64,000 nt of DNA, taken from the NCBI GenBank assembly GCA_963969595.1, contig OZ018414.1, forward strand, positions 17,405,660 to 17,469,659, written 5' to 3'. Shown in pieces: positions 11,973-23,720 of the stretch. The DNA is from Neckera pumila (taxonomy: Eukaryota > Streptophyta > Bryopsida > Hypnales > Neckeraceae). The notes beneath the pieces were generated by a model. It was not told where the DNA came from, did not search any database, and was given only the letters and a program-made list of their open reading frames with translations. The translations under genes and the position numbers were made by a program. The first letter of the stretch is position 1. Every line of letters begins with the position of its first letter.

Positions 11973-14900
11973 CCTTTGTCATGACTGGTCGTTCAGTCTT
12001 GAGCAGTTTAAAAAAAAACCAGTCAAGTTGCCCATCATCGGATTCGGGTGGTTAGGGAACGCGCAATATGCAACTTCTCGATGTTAGCTATTCCATCCGC
12101 ATCAGCCAGTGGTTCAACTACCAGGTATGTGTTTTCATTTGGAGCAACAACCAATGATTAGGACACTGGTTTTTGAATAGCAACAGCCCAATGATTAGGA
12201 TGGTTCTTATTTGAAAATACTTGGACCAGCGAGAACTGGGCTCTGGAAATCATCCGGCCATGGTGCGGTGCGATGGGATGGACCACCGTCTTAAAATCAC
12301 CACTTTGAGGCCTTCTTTACACTTGGCCTTGATTGAGAGGTGCCGGTGGAGGATACCCTTCATCGGGTCCAGTCTTCAGAGAAATTGGACGGAGCATAAC
12401 ATTGTTTACCAATGAGGCAGGCTTCCGTCTTGCATCCTTGAAAAGGGGTCCTCTAAATTGTCCATGTGTTTCAAGAAAGAAAGAAAAGGGGAAGTCTACA
12501 GTGAACAAAACAAAAATGGTTTCGTATGGCTCCCCAACCAATCCCAATTCTTGAATTAACTGATAAGTCCCTTCTAAGCATCTAGCAAAGCATGATACCT
12601 GATTATACAATACTATGAGGTTGTATATGGCATTTTTTGAGGGTGAAATAGTGCTAGATTGCACCAAAAAAAATAGTTTGGCTAAAAAATGGTGAAAAGT
12701 CGTGAAGTTTTTTGTTAGAAGACTTCACATTTAAAAAAATCTTGGGTGAAATCACCAAATAGTGGATGAAAACATAACTATTGGATGTGTAATATGTGGT
12801 AAAGAGATATTTTCTATCTAATATGTGGATGAATTTTGAAATTTGGAGCACCACTATAACATTTTATATTGCCATTGTGGCACTCCATAAAAAATGTAAA
12901 AAAAGACCTAAGGTATAATAAAGTTTGTGGGGGCCACAAAATAGAATATCTAATTTTTCATATATTTTCTAAAAATGGGATAGTGCGTAATGTGAATCTT
13001 TTTTTAACGACTCGCTATGGACATTTTGGTCCAAGGGGTTTCTGGGATTTGTGCCAAGCCTACATTTCATGATGGATTTTTCATAAATTTTTATACTTCT
13101 GTTTCTATGAGGACAAATGTGTTGTCTACATCAATTTCTCTTCTTTGGGTCTCTTTGACTAAAATATGTGCAGAGTGACTTTCCATTTAGTCTTTCTAAT
13201 TTTGAAGCTTTTGTTAACTACAAAATTGCTTTCTCGTAGACTCTTGCCTTTAGTTTGCAAAGGACGTAGGCAAATTTGCATATAGTCAATCAAAATGATT
13301 GTCAAAGGTTATTTTCAATTTATTGGCAATTAGAATCACAAGTTTTTTAATGTATATGAGAACATTTGTAAGTTTTATGAATTTTTGAAGTCATGACATG
13401 TTTTGTCACTTGTAAATGCCTGATGAAATGTCACATAGGCACATCCTTGAACAATCTTCAAAAAAATTGAGACCAACCTCTAGATTCTCCATTATTTAAC
13501 AACCACATTACTTCACAAATAAAGTTGAACACCCATCATGACAGTTTTGCTTCATGTTCACAATACTTTAAAGGGTCTCCGAAATGACATAATTGGGTGG
13601 GTAGTGAGATTATATATTTTTTCTATCATTTTAAATTAGGAATCTATGAACTCAATGCTAAGTTACTTGAGTATAGAACATTTTTTCTATTTTGAATATA
13701 ATAATAAGAAAATTCGTGTTATATTTGCTACATAAAAAGTTAACAATCGCATAGAGTATTTGAATTATAAGAAAGTAGAATACAGATAATTGTTCAAGGT
13801 AAGTTTAGATATTGAAATATTATGTTGCTAAATAGTAAATATACATTTGTACCCAATAACCTTGGTAAAATATCAAAAACCAATCTTTTTGAGTCGATAC
13901 TTACAAATGTTTTTTTTATTTTTTATTTTTTTCAAATTAGTTTCTATCACTTGTTTATGAGTGTTGGTCAGTGGATGTTTTATCTTTTTTTTTCAAATTT
14001 ATGTTTTCAAATAAATAGAAAGATTTGCTGCAAAATTAGAACAGTAGTAGACCCTAAGCAAAAGTACATACCAATTTACCATAATGATATAAACTGGGGT
14101 ATACCCAAAAATTGTACCTTGCCTAAAACCACCATCAGCACTCCGTGTACATCTCCAATATGTACCTTTGTGGAAGAAACAAGCTTAGAATATCTACCAA
14201 AAATAACTTTGACCCTTATGTAACTTTTGCATATGGTATCCAAATGCCACCTTCTTTCGTTCAATGGAACTTCTTTTCACTTGCCAACAAAAAAGTGTGA
14301 AAATTTGACCAATATCATTTGACTAGTCTAATTTTAATAATAGTAACTAGGCACAATAGCAAAAAGTGGCAGTTTGGGGGGATATCTTTACCCATGGAAA
14401 TGGAGATTTGGGAGAAAATCCACCCAATGTTTGGGAAGAACTAGAAGCTAGTTCAAAGTTAGCCAGTGAAATTGGAGAAAAAAACCCGGTTGCAATTTGA
14501 AAACATCAGCAAAAAATTGGTGAAACAATCTATAAAATTTCTATTTTGAGTAAAAAATAGAGAAAATAACCAAATTTCAAAAACCGGTTCAATTTGGGAA
14601 TTGAACGAAAATATAAGATAAAACTCAAAAATAAAACTCAAAAACTTCCCAAACTTCCTGAATCCACCACAGGTAAAAAAATGATGGAAAAAGTCGGTGA
14701 CTTGGTCAAACTCCTCCCAACACGGCGGGAGTGTCTGTCCATTGCCGTTGTTTTTTAACAGATTGAGAATTGCTCTTGGCCATGGAACATGCTCAGGCTA
14801 CTAGAGTTTTCAATGGTGGTACGTAACAAGGGCAAGGGCCAGCGTGAATGTAAACTTGTAATCATATGGCTTCATTCCTGAATCATAAGGACAGAGTGTT

Positions 14901-15890
14901 GAAGTCTCAGTCCAAGAAGAAGAAGAAGGAAGAAGAAGTTTGTTGGACTACTTTCCTTCTGTGGGTTGAATGCAGCTACAATCAGAAGGAAGGGCCAAGT
15001 TGATTACATGATTGCCATACATTACATTTCACCTTGCTTGTGGAACCATTTATGACGGGACTGTACACCTGTAGTATTTTGTCAGAAAACAGAAAAAATT
15101 CCTATGAAGCCGGTTCTCTTTGTTTTTTTTAAACAAATGAAACAAAATGAAGTTCTCTCTTCAGTTGAATGCAACAAGATCAATCCGAACCCTTATTTAA
15201 AGGAGTTATGGCCTTTAAAGGAGTTAAAGGAGTTAAAGAACTGATGCAATAAAAGAAGTTAGAAAAAAGTTAGTGTACAAAATTATAAATGGTTGAGTAT
15301 TACCTAAAAGGGAATTTGAAAAAAAATTATATAAATAATTTCAAAATATACAAACAACAACTTTGAGTTCATACTTGAAACTGAACTTCTTGGTGACTTG
15401 TCTTTTCCTCCGGCCATAAACAAAAACAAAAAACACTAACCTGAACTTCTCAATTGATCTTGTATAGTGCTTTAATATGACTAAACAAATAAAAATATGA
15501 TTGGTCAATGCATTAGATTTGGAGTTGGGAAAGAATTTGAAAAAGATGGTTTGGGTGCACTCTTCGAAAATGGAACAAATGTTGGAAACCAAACATAATT
15601 TAGGCAAAATAACATAATTATGTTCAAATTTATCACAAAGTTAGAATACATTATTAATGTCTAAAACTAAATAACTGATAAAGTCACAAGTCAAATTGGG
15701 CATCTATATCTAAAATCAACCCTACAAGCATGTTGTAGTTTGTGCTCGGTCTTATTGGCTCTTGGAAGGAGATTCCAGATTTTTTTTTGCATAAATTTTT
15801 TGGGCACTGTATGAATAAACTATGAGTTTTAGAAAGTGCTAATTGTAGGATTATGCAAAGTACATGGACTTCAAATGCTTCTAAGTACAA
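11973..15890. other. Mixed stretch without recognised gene
   Basis: A GC-richer patch at 12.0-12.5 kb holds ORFs on both strands (12,317-12,667 on minus, 12,333-12,554 on plus) without recognisable domains. The rest is AT-rich. ORFs at 13,822-14,223 (+) and 15,341-15,607 (-) look like chance openings rich in Phe, Ile and Lys. Confidence 0.35.
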
Positions 15891-15895
15891 CTCAA

Positions 15896-17344
15896 ACTTT
15901 TACTTTAGTGGATGGTCATAGACATAGATAGAATTGAGAATAGAAAGTAAAAGTAGAACAAACATCTTCTATTATGTAAGACAAACTTAAGAATGAGGAA
16001 ATATATTTTCTTGGAGATTCATCTTTTCTATGGTTGAGTGGTTTGAAGTTCTGGAAAAATCGTTTTTTGCATCTGTTTATCTATTATTGTATTTGTCTAT
16101 AGTATGGCTTAAACTCAATTTATTGGTTGTCCTATGCCAAGATCTAATGCGGAGGCAGAAAGTTTTTGACATCAATGTTTAACAGACGCAAACAAGGAGA
16201 AATTTTGTCGAGGATTTCTTTGCGTTTTAGAATTAAAGCTTATTAAGACATAATCGACTAGAGTTGGAGACTGTTTATTTGATGTCATGGTGTATGGGTT
16301 ATTATTTTCTTTTGGTGTAGGTATTAACAATGAGAATAAAGCCTATAGTTTTTCTTGGTTGAAAGATTTGATTGCCCTGAACTCCTTTCTAAATCATTTA
16401 TTTTTGACTATGTAAATCTAAACCCTCAGTTGTCTCAAAACAATAGGTGGTGGCCAAAGTGTATTTGGAATGACTTGGGCAACCATTGGAAAAAAATGAT
16501 CATTTCCAAAAGCTATGACAACTAGCTTGATCAAGGTTATCATCGGCAACTATTGGTAGACCCATAGTTGTATACGACTTTGAATAGCAAGAAGACATAA
16601 GGCTTCATATGCATACTTTCAACTTATTTCCTTCAAGAACTAATCTAGTTGTTATAGCTTTTGGAAACAATCATTTTTTTTCCACGGATTGCTTAAGTCA
16701 TTCTAGATATACTACCGCCACTGCTTGTTGTTTCAAGATGATTTAGGATTTAGATCCATATAGTCAAAAATAAATGATTCATAAGGAATTTAGAGTATAT
16801 GTCCTTTGTAAACTTAATTTCAAGCCATCAAGTCTTAATCAAGTCTTTGAAGATGCTCCCTCTAATATTCAAGTGCCCAAGTCCTCAAATCTTTTGAGCA
16901 AAAAAAATTATTGTTTCATTGTTAAACCAAAATAAAAATATCAGTCCATACACAAAGGCATCAAATAAGCAATCTCCAATTCTAGCCAAATATGTTTTGA
17001 TTAGCTTTAATTCTAAAATGCAAATGAATCCTCAATGAAATTTCTCCATGTCTGCGTTTGTTAAGCGTTGACATCAATTTTTTTGGCCTTTGTGGTAAAT
17101 TTTGGCATAGAAAGACCTATAAACTTAGTTTTAGCCATATTGTTGACAAATATAGTCATATATAGACACCCTAAAAAATAGATGCACAAAACACTTTTTA
17201 AATAAGTTCAACCTACTCAACCACAGAAAAAAATATACTTCCTCACCCCCATATATAAGTTTTGTCTTATATAATAGAAGATTTTTGTTCTACTTTTACT
17301 TTCTATTCTTGATTCTATTTGTAATTATCCACTAAAGTAAAAGT
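15896..17344. repeat. 1.45-kb foldback (giant imperfect palindrome)
   Basis: The left arm (15,896-16,525) and right arm (16,645-17,344) are inverted copies along most of their length. Examples are TAGAAAGTAAAAGTAGAAC at 15,941 against its complement near 17,290, and CCAAAAGCTATGACAACTAG against the complement of CTAGTTGTTATAGC near 16,645. The spacer is about 120 bp. Arms have diverged by substitutions and small indels. A word TCCACTAAAGTAAAAGT at the right end is directly repeated just outside at about 17,350. No intact ORF in the arms. Confidence 0.75.
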
Positions 17345-17676
17345 CCTAGTCCACTAAAGTAAAAGTATTCTATGTATGAATTCATAGGCAAGAATTTGTA
17401 GTAGTCTTTACTGCAACTAGTCATCGTATTTATCAACAAATTCATTGACCAATAAGGTTATAACATTATCAACAACAAATCATGGTGCCTTTGGGAGTCA
17501 TTATAATTTGCTGTTAATTGTGTTGATTTGCTATGTACCAAAATCACTATACAACCAATGAATGGTTTTAGTCTAAAGTTTTCAAAACCTATAAAAACCT
17601 ATTTATTTTCAATTTGGAAACATGTTTTTTATTAAATAATTTTGTTACCAACAAAAAGTGCAACAATCAGCTCAAC
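17345..17676. other. AT-rich spacer, no gene seen
   Basis: Nothing recognisable apart from a direct duplication of the outermost word of the preceding foldback. Confidence 0.35.
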
Positions 17677-17680
17677 TTAA

Positions 17681-18617
17681 TCCCTAAAGGAATGGCATGC
17701 ATTTTTGGGTTGTATAGAAATTTTGGACAGGTAAGTGTGACTATAGGTTTCCATATTTTTTAGGCTAAAATTTTAATAGAATGCAGTGGGCGCAAGGAAT
17801 ATCTTTCATATGCAATAAATTTCATGACATTTGGAAATGTGAGTAAAAAGTTATGGCCTAATATGTTACTTTTTTTTGTAAATGGGCAATTTGGTCGGAT
17901 CAGAAAAAATCACTTTTTTCAAAAACAAAAATTTGAAATTGGTTTTCTAGAGTTATGTGCACGTAAAAAGCTTTGAATCATCCCATTTTGATCAATGAGT
18001 CAAAAGTTATGAAGATTTTTAGTTTGTAGGCAATTATGGATTCTCTACTCTAAAATAAACTTTGAAGTCCTTTATCTTACTCAATTTTTAATATATTTTG
18101 AAAAAAATAAAATCCTAGGATGTAGATTGTTTATTATAACATTGCAGCCATTGGAATTGGCGTTTTTCAATTCTATAATTAAATGATTGGCGATTTAGTA
18201 TTTCAAATCATTCTCTACTACTACTATCTACTTACTATTTTTTTCCTATATGTTGGACAATTCCAAATGAAGTGAAATTTTCAAGCATGTAATGATGTAA
18301 CCAAATTATATAGGAAAAAGAATCCAAAGAAGCACCACCATTTTGGACATTTTTCCATCAAAAAGTGAGCTTGTGAAGTGCAGCTGCCCTAGTTTCCGCA
18401 CGACAAAAAAAATAATTTCGGGAAATTTGAATGCTTATATCTTGCAATCCACGCGGTGGAAATTTCTGAAATTTTTACCACATGTTCTCAAGTTAGCATA
18501 CTACAAGGTCCTATGGATTACATGTGTCAAAAAAAATTCTTCAAAAATCGGATATTTGTATTAAAATGGCAGTTTTTGAGCATTTTCGATGAAAACATAG
18601 TCATGGAACTTTAGGGA
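17681..18617 (+). mobile_element. TTAA-flanked piggyBac-like MITE, subfamily B, copy B1
   Basis: A 937-bp element lies between TTAA at 17,677-17,680 and TTAA at 18,618-18,621, with ends TCCCTAAAGGAA and CTTTAGGGA. The interior aligns with copies at 20,603-21,425 and 45,569-46,497; shared landmarks are an AAAAAGTTATGG-like word near 17,850, CACCATTTTGGACATTTTT near 18,337 and GAAGTGCAGCTGCC near 18,376. No transposase. Confidence 0.8.
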
Positions 18618-18621
18618 TTAA

Positions 18622-19239
<618 letters not shown>

Positions 19240-19299
19240 TTTTTTAGTTTTAGTTTTAATTTTAATTTTAATTTTTTAATTTTTTAATTTTTTTAAATT

Positions 19300-20106
19300 T
19301 TGTGTGTGTGCTGTACAACCATTCAGTCAATTTCGTGTACTGACTTGGAACTGCTTCCAAGTTAGCACATGTTTTAAGTTGTACACATCAACTGAGTTTC
19401 TTTCTTTTCTTTTCTTTTTTGACACAAATGAAACGAATTTTTTTATTTTATTTTATTTTTAAACAATGAAATGATATTTCATTGCAAAGGAACTACAGTA
19501 CAACATCAACTGAGATTACATATTAAATTTTGTAAATCAATTTCACTATCCCAGCTGTTAACTGGTAGTGACCCCTGCCCCTGCTTGTCAATGCAGATAC
19601 TCACACAGATGGATTTCATGTGGGTGGTAATGGAGGACTGAGTGCAGTGAGGACTGCTCAATCACGTCCGTCTCCATCTCTTCATGTGAAAACAGAATAA
19701 TAAGTTAAGGTTCGGTTGGACAAACCCAGCTCCATCTGAGCAGCCACTTAGTTAGCATATTGAAAATTATTATTATAAAGTATATGGAATCCGTTTCATT
19801 TGTTTCAAAAAAATAAAAAAATAAAAAATAATAGTAGTTAGCAGATGTACACAACAAAAGCGCATCACTCTCGTGCATTTGTTTGTAGGTAAATTGACGC
19901 ATTAATACTTTTATTATGATTAGAGAAGGGGAGTCAAGGGACCATTGCACGCTCCTAATTTGGATCTTGTTCGTACAGGTACAAGTACTCATCTTTTGTG
20001 ATGAGCTTTCCTTGCAATAGAAGGGTTTATCTCACTCTAGGTATGTATCCAAGGTACTGACACCGAGAACCTCTACTTTTTCTACTATGGACAATTTATG
20101 GTATTA
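19300..20106. other. Spacer, no gene seen
   Basis: Mixed composition with several homopolymer-rich patches. The ORF at 19,705-19,992 on the minus strand has no family features. Confidence 0.3.
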
Positions 20107-20340
20107 GACTAGCCAGATCTCTATATTTTCTCATTGGCAAGGGATAGGAGATTTCTATGCATTAGAGAACACATCATTTGATTACCATATGCAAAAGTTA
20201 TGAAGAGTCAAAGTTTATTTGGTTGATGTTCTAAAACCTTTTTTTGCAAGAACAAGGTATATATTGATTTTAAAGATTTATGTACATAACATGAGCATCT
20301 CATAAAGTGACGCTTTAAGGTCCGGTGCGATTTTCTGGGA
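20107..20340 (+). repeat. Dispersed repeat, copy 2
   Basis: Same word order as 2,817-3,045, including ATTTTCTCATTGGCAAG, ACCATATGCAAAAGTTATG and TTTTAAAGATTTA. It lies directly upstream of the Helitron-like pair. Confidence 0.6.
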
Positions 20341-20372
20341 GCCTACCTTATATCTATCTATCTCTATCTCTA

Positions 20373-20590
20373 TCTATACCTTAAGTAAGGCTTTTTATTT
20401 GTTTTGTTTGTTACATTGAGATCTTTGGAACTATGCATCTTCCGGTCATGTTCTTTGTACCTTTGGAAAGCCCTCAACAAGGAGGGGTGCAAGAGCTTTT
20501 TTTGTGGTGTTCCGACTCATGGTGTGAAAGATACTAAATTACTTTTACTATTCTTTAATTAAACTATGGCAACGGCACAGGGTACACTAG
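20373..20590 (+). mobile_element. Short Helitron-like repeat, copy 2
   Basis: Starts A|TCTATACCTTAAG and ends GGGTACACTAG|T, with the same core as copy 1 (CATCTTCCGGTCATG, CCCTCAACAAGGAGGGGTGC). The next base starts another TCTATACCTTAA, so this copy is followed head-to-tail by copy 3. This copy also preserves the empty site for the TTAA element that interrupts copy 3. Confidence 0.62.
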
Positions 20591-21662
20591 TCTATACCTT
20601 AACCCCTAAAGGATCAAATGGCGTTTTTTTGGCAACATAGCGATTTTGGGCAGCTCACTATGGACGAAAGTTATTGGATGATATGTCATTTTCAATGGTC
20701 GGCGGGCAGCTCAATTTTTTTTCTAAAAGTCACTTTTAAAAAAAATAAAAATTTGAAATTGGTTCTTTAGATTGATATATATGTGTAAAGCTCTGAGTTG
20801 TTCCATTTTGATTTATGAGATGAAATAATTATTAGGTGTTCTAATTTGCGGGCAGTTATAGATTCCCTACTTCAAAATAAACTTTGCAGTCCTTTATTTA
20901 ACTCTATATTTTATATTTTTTGAAAAAAATAAAAGCATAGGATGTATATTGTTTATTGCAACATTACAACCGTTGGGATTGAAATTTCTCAATTCCATAA
21001 TGAAACTCCTAACAATTTTGTGTTTTGAATCATTTTCTACTTCTTTCTACAACCTGTTTTTTTCCTATATGTTGTACAATTCCAAATGATCTGAAAATTT
21101 TCAAGCATGTAACCAACTTGATTTGAAGAATGAATCCAAGGAGTAACCACCATTTATTTATCATTTAAATGTGACCTTGTGAAGTGCAGCTGCCCGATTT
21201 TTGCAGGGCCTAAAAAAGGTTTTTTGTCAATTCAAATGCTAATATCTTGCAATCTACAAGGCGGAAAATTCTGAAATTTTTTCTACATACTCCCAAACAA
21301 GTTTACTGCAAGATCCTATGGTTACATGTGTCCAAAAATGTTTTTTTTCTAAAATTTGGTACTTGTACTAGAAATGGCAATTTTGGAGTGTTTTTGGTGA
21401 AAACATAGTCTCTGACCTTTAGGGGTTAAATGAGGTTGTTTGTTTTGTTTGTTATTGTGAGATCATTTGGATTGTATGTCTCCAAGTCACGTTTATGGAA
21501 TTGTCAAAAAACTCTTTGCAAGGAGCGGTGCACACACTTTGTTTTGTGGCATTTGAATCTACAATGTGAAAGTTATTGAATTTCAAAAAATTTATGATAT
21601 AAAAAAATAAAATTTTACTTTTATTTTTATTTTTATTGTGGGAACAACACAAGGCACACTAG
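20591..21662 (+). mobile_element. Helitron-like repeat, copy 3, split by a TTAA element
   Basis: The first 12 bases TCTATACCTTAA (20,591-20,602) repeat the 5' end of copies 1 and 2. The rest resumes after the TTAA element, at 21,426, with TTAAATGAGGTTGTTTG (copy 2 reads TTAAGTAAGG and then TTGTTTTGTTTG), and ends GGCACACTAG at 21,662. Copies 1 and 2 show the uninterrupted site. Confidence 0.6.
20603..21425 (+). mobile_element. TTAA-flanked piggyBac-like MITE, subfamily B, copy B2
   Basis: Ends CCCCTAAAGGATC and GACCTTTAGGGG lie directly inside TTAA at 20,599-20,602 and 21,426-21,429. The host sequence is a Helitron-like repeat whose sister copies carry a single TTAA at the same place, so the tetranucleotide is a true target duplication. 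The 823-bp interior aligns with B1 and B3. No ORF of transposase type. Confidence 0.88.
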
Positions 21663-21690
21663 CATATACCTAATATAGGTATACATACTA

Positions 21691-21897
21691 TAGTAGAACC
21701 TCTCTTAGTGCATAATGTCGGGACTATGCACTAAGAGAGGTTTATGCATTTGGAGTGGTGCAGTAATGGCTACTAACTAACGTGACATCTAACTACACTA
21801 CTTTCCAAAAAAAAATCTTTAAAATTGGACACACCCTACTAACTCTCTTAATGCATATTATGCACTACCAAAGTATGCACTGAGAGAAGTTCTACTG
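21691..21897. mobile_element. Emigrant/pogo-like MITE
   Basis: The left end TAGTAGAACCTCTCTTAGTG and the complement of the right end (CAGTAGAACTTCTCTCAGTG) form inverted repeats of about 24 bp on a 207-bp element; TA precedes the left end. The CAGTAGAACCTCT start is characteristic of plant pogo-like (Tc1/mariner) MITEs such as Emigrant. The left end itself folds back again (ACCTCTCTTAGTGCATA against TATGCACTAAGAGAGGT), so it may contain a nested or duplicated terminus. Confidence 0.72.
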
Positions 21898-22239
21898 TCA
21901 TTAGCGTCATTCACTCTACTGAAAGGTTTGCTAATATAAACAAACTCCCAAAGAGCATCATCAACGTCGGACCGCTACTAGGGCACGCAAAGCCAAGTCT
22001 TCGTGGGGTGTATTTGTGGCCCTCGATCGTAGAGAGCGATCTAGCGTCTCGCAGCTCCCCAAACCCTACGGCGTACACTGTACCCAAAACCCTACGGGCA
22101 TGGTGGACCGATTTCTGCTACGGTGGATTGAATTGCTCCAGGCGCCTCTTTGTGAAGCTTTTTCTCAAGTCGTCAACTTCAGTTGCGCTTCTTTGAGCAT
22201 TGGACATGGAGCGGTGGGGAGATGATCTTCAGGTGTCCA

Positions 22240-22860
22240 TTCCCCGAGCAGCTGGAGACTCAGACGACTTAAGAAGACGACATTTTTCATGGAGATTTCG
22301 ATTGACATCAAAGGAGATTCGGCTAAGACGCCTCGCAGACAGAGAAGAGGGAACAGATTCGGCAGGACCACCTGGTTCCGGACTGATTCTCTCCAAATCC
22401 TGTCTTCGATAATACCAAATTCAAACGTCAATTGAGGATGCCTGTGCAAACCATTGTATTTGCAAATTGTGGAGTTTGTACGTACGTAGCTTTTGCTCAT
22501 ACTTTGTGAGATGTTGTTGGGAGACTTGGATTATCTTCTTTGTAGAAATGTATTCTGGACTTGTGGTCTTGCGAATGCTTGGATACGGTGTAGCTGCTGA
22601 TGCTAGCTACCGATGAATACTGTCGGTTGGGAGAGAGCACTGCACAGGAAGAAGCATGGGAGCAATTTTGTCGTTGCCATCCGTCATTGATTCCAAGAGG
22701 AAACCAACACATGTGGACATCACGAAACAATTGGGCATCAATTCAAAGCGTGGCTTTCACGGCATGTTTGCCTCCAAATCCTTGTTGTCAATGGGACATG
22801 GATATTATGTGTGACATTATGCAACATTACGGGATATTTCAACCCTCCGGAGGGTTGCTC
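22240..22860 (+). pseudogene. PIF/Harbinger transposase remnant
   Basis: Pieces of a DDE_Tnp_4 (Harbinger/ALP1-type) transposase occur in order on the plus strand in different frames. They are an N-terminal KFKRQLRM block near 22,418, GRLGLSSL at 22,519-22,542 followed by an in-frame TAG, RMLGYGVAADA from 22,572, DEYCRLGESTAQ from 22,612 after a frameshift, and a KPTHVDI...RGFHGMF block from 22,701. These are the usual conserved words before the first catalytic Asp (family consensus near GMLGSIDCMHW). The DDE core downstream is not recognisable. At least two frameshifts and two stops mean it is inactive. A Myb-like partner lies opposite at 23,098-23,706. Confidence 0.82.
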
Positions 22861-22902
22861 CAGAGTGACAAACCAAGCTATTTCAAAGCTTGGTATGTCA
22901 CT
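22841..22902. repeat. Short palindromes after the transposase remnant
   Basis: AACCCTCCGGAGGGTT is a perfect 16-bp palindrome at 22,841-22,856. AGAGTGACAAACCAAGCT (22,862) is followed by its complement with one mismatch, ending near 22,902. They could mark the truncated end of the Harbinger element. Confidence 0.5.
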
Positions 22903-23097
22903 CTAGAAAAGTGCCATTGTGAGTAGTCAGCCAAGTTGAATCTCGTCAAAACAATTAGATCTTTTGATTTTTTTTAACTTTTTTTTGTAAAATAAATCTT
23001 AAACTCTTAAAATTTGGTTCCTGCGCCACTGCCACTGCAATTTCAGGTGGGCGAGAATAAGGGAATAATGTTTTTTTCAGCCCCCCCAAACTAAATT

Positions 23098-23706
23098 TCA
23101 GGGTACCTTGAAAGGTTGTGGAACAACCTTTCGGAGGCCTAAAATTTTCTGTAATGAGCTTACACTATTATGCATAGCATGATAGTATAAGACAAAATTG
23201 GGTTGGACATGGAGCCTGTGTTTCAACAAGGAATTGAGGGCACATGGTGCTTGAATTGATGCTTGCGTTGCTTCTTTTACAGTTTCTTCTACCAATGAGG
23301 TTACTCTTTGAGTTTGCTTCAACAATGAATGAAAAAAAATGGTTTTTTGATTAGGGTGTTTGATCTTGTACAATTTCAATGTGCATTTGAGAATGTCTTC
23401 CAAAGAAGTCCTTGATTCCTTCAATGTCAATATTGCTTTGTATACCCCAACAAATTTCCCAACATCATGTTTGATTACCACCCACCTTGTCTCCAACGAC
23501 TGTGCTAGCTTATCTTCCTTTTGTGATGTTTTGTTTTTGAGGTAGTGCATATAAATCCTCTCTAAGAACACAAAAGATTTATTGCCTATTGCCTTGGATT
23601 GGATCCCACAATACATAAAGAAAGCATCATACTGCTTGAAATCTTTATAGTAGTAAAATTCTTCCCCTTTCGCGTACTTGCTTCAATTAATGTTTGTCTC
23701 TGCCAT
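23098..23706 (-). pseudogene. Myb/SANT-like (NAM-associated type) protein of a Harbinger element, broken
   Basis: The 172-codon frame 23,616-23,098 carries the plant Myb/SANT-like pattern of Harbinger second proteins and their domesticated relatives: a KAIGNKSFVFLERIYMHY block, a long basic spacer, SLETRWVVIKHDVGKF, and a C-terminal EDILKCTLKLYK block (family: RWxxIqkdvnKFxG and edilxxAlxlYk). The same frame reaches an ATG at 23,706, but a TGA at 23,685-23,683 interrupts it after seven codons. The DNA-binding partner is needed with the transposase for Harbinger movement. The gene converges on the transposase remnant, which supports one decayed autonomous element. The original start is uncertain. 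Confidence 0.68.
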
Positions 23707-23720
23707 CATGGCGGGGTGCT

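Larger units (their letters stand above)
22230..23720. mobile_element. Remnant of an autonomous PIF/Harbinger element
   Basis: A transposase remnant (+) and a Myb/SANT-like remnant (-) lie tail-to-tail within 1.5 kb, the gene pair typical of PIF/Harbinger elements. Terminal inverted repeats and TTA/TWA duplications were not found, so the outer limits are unknown. The inverted ends of the Harbinger-type MITE at 39.5 kb do not occur here. Confidence 0.6.
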
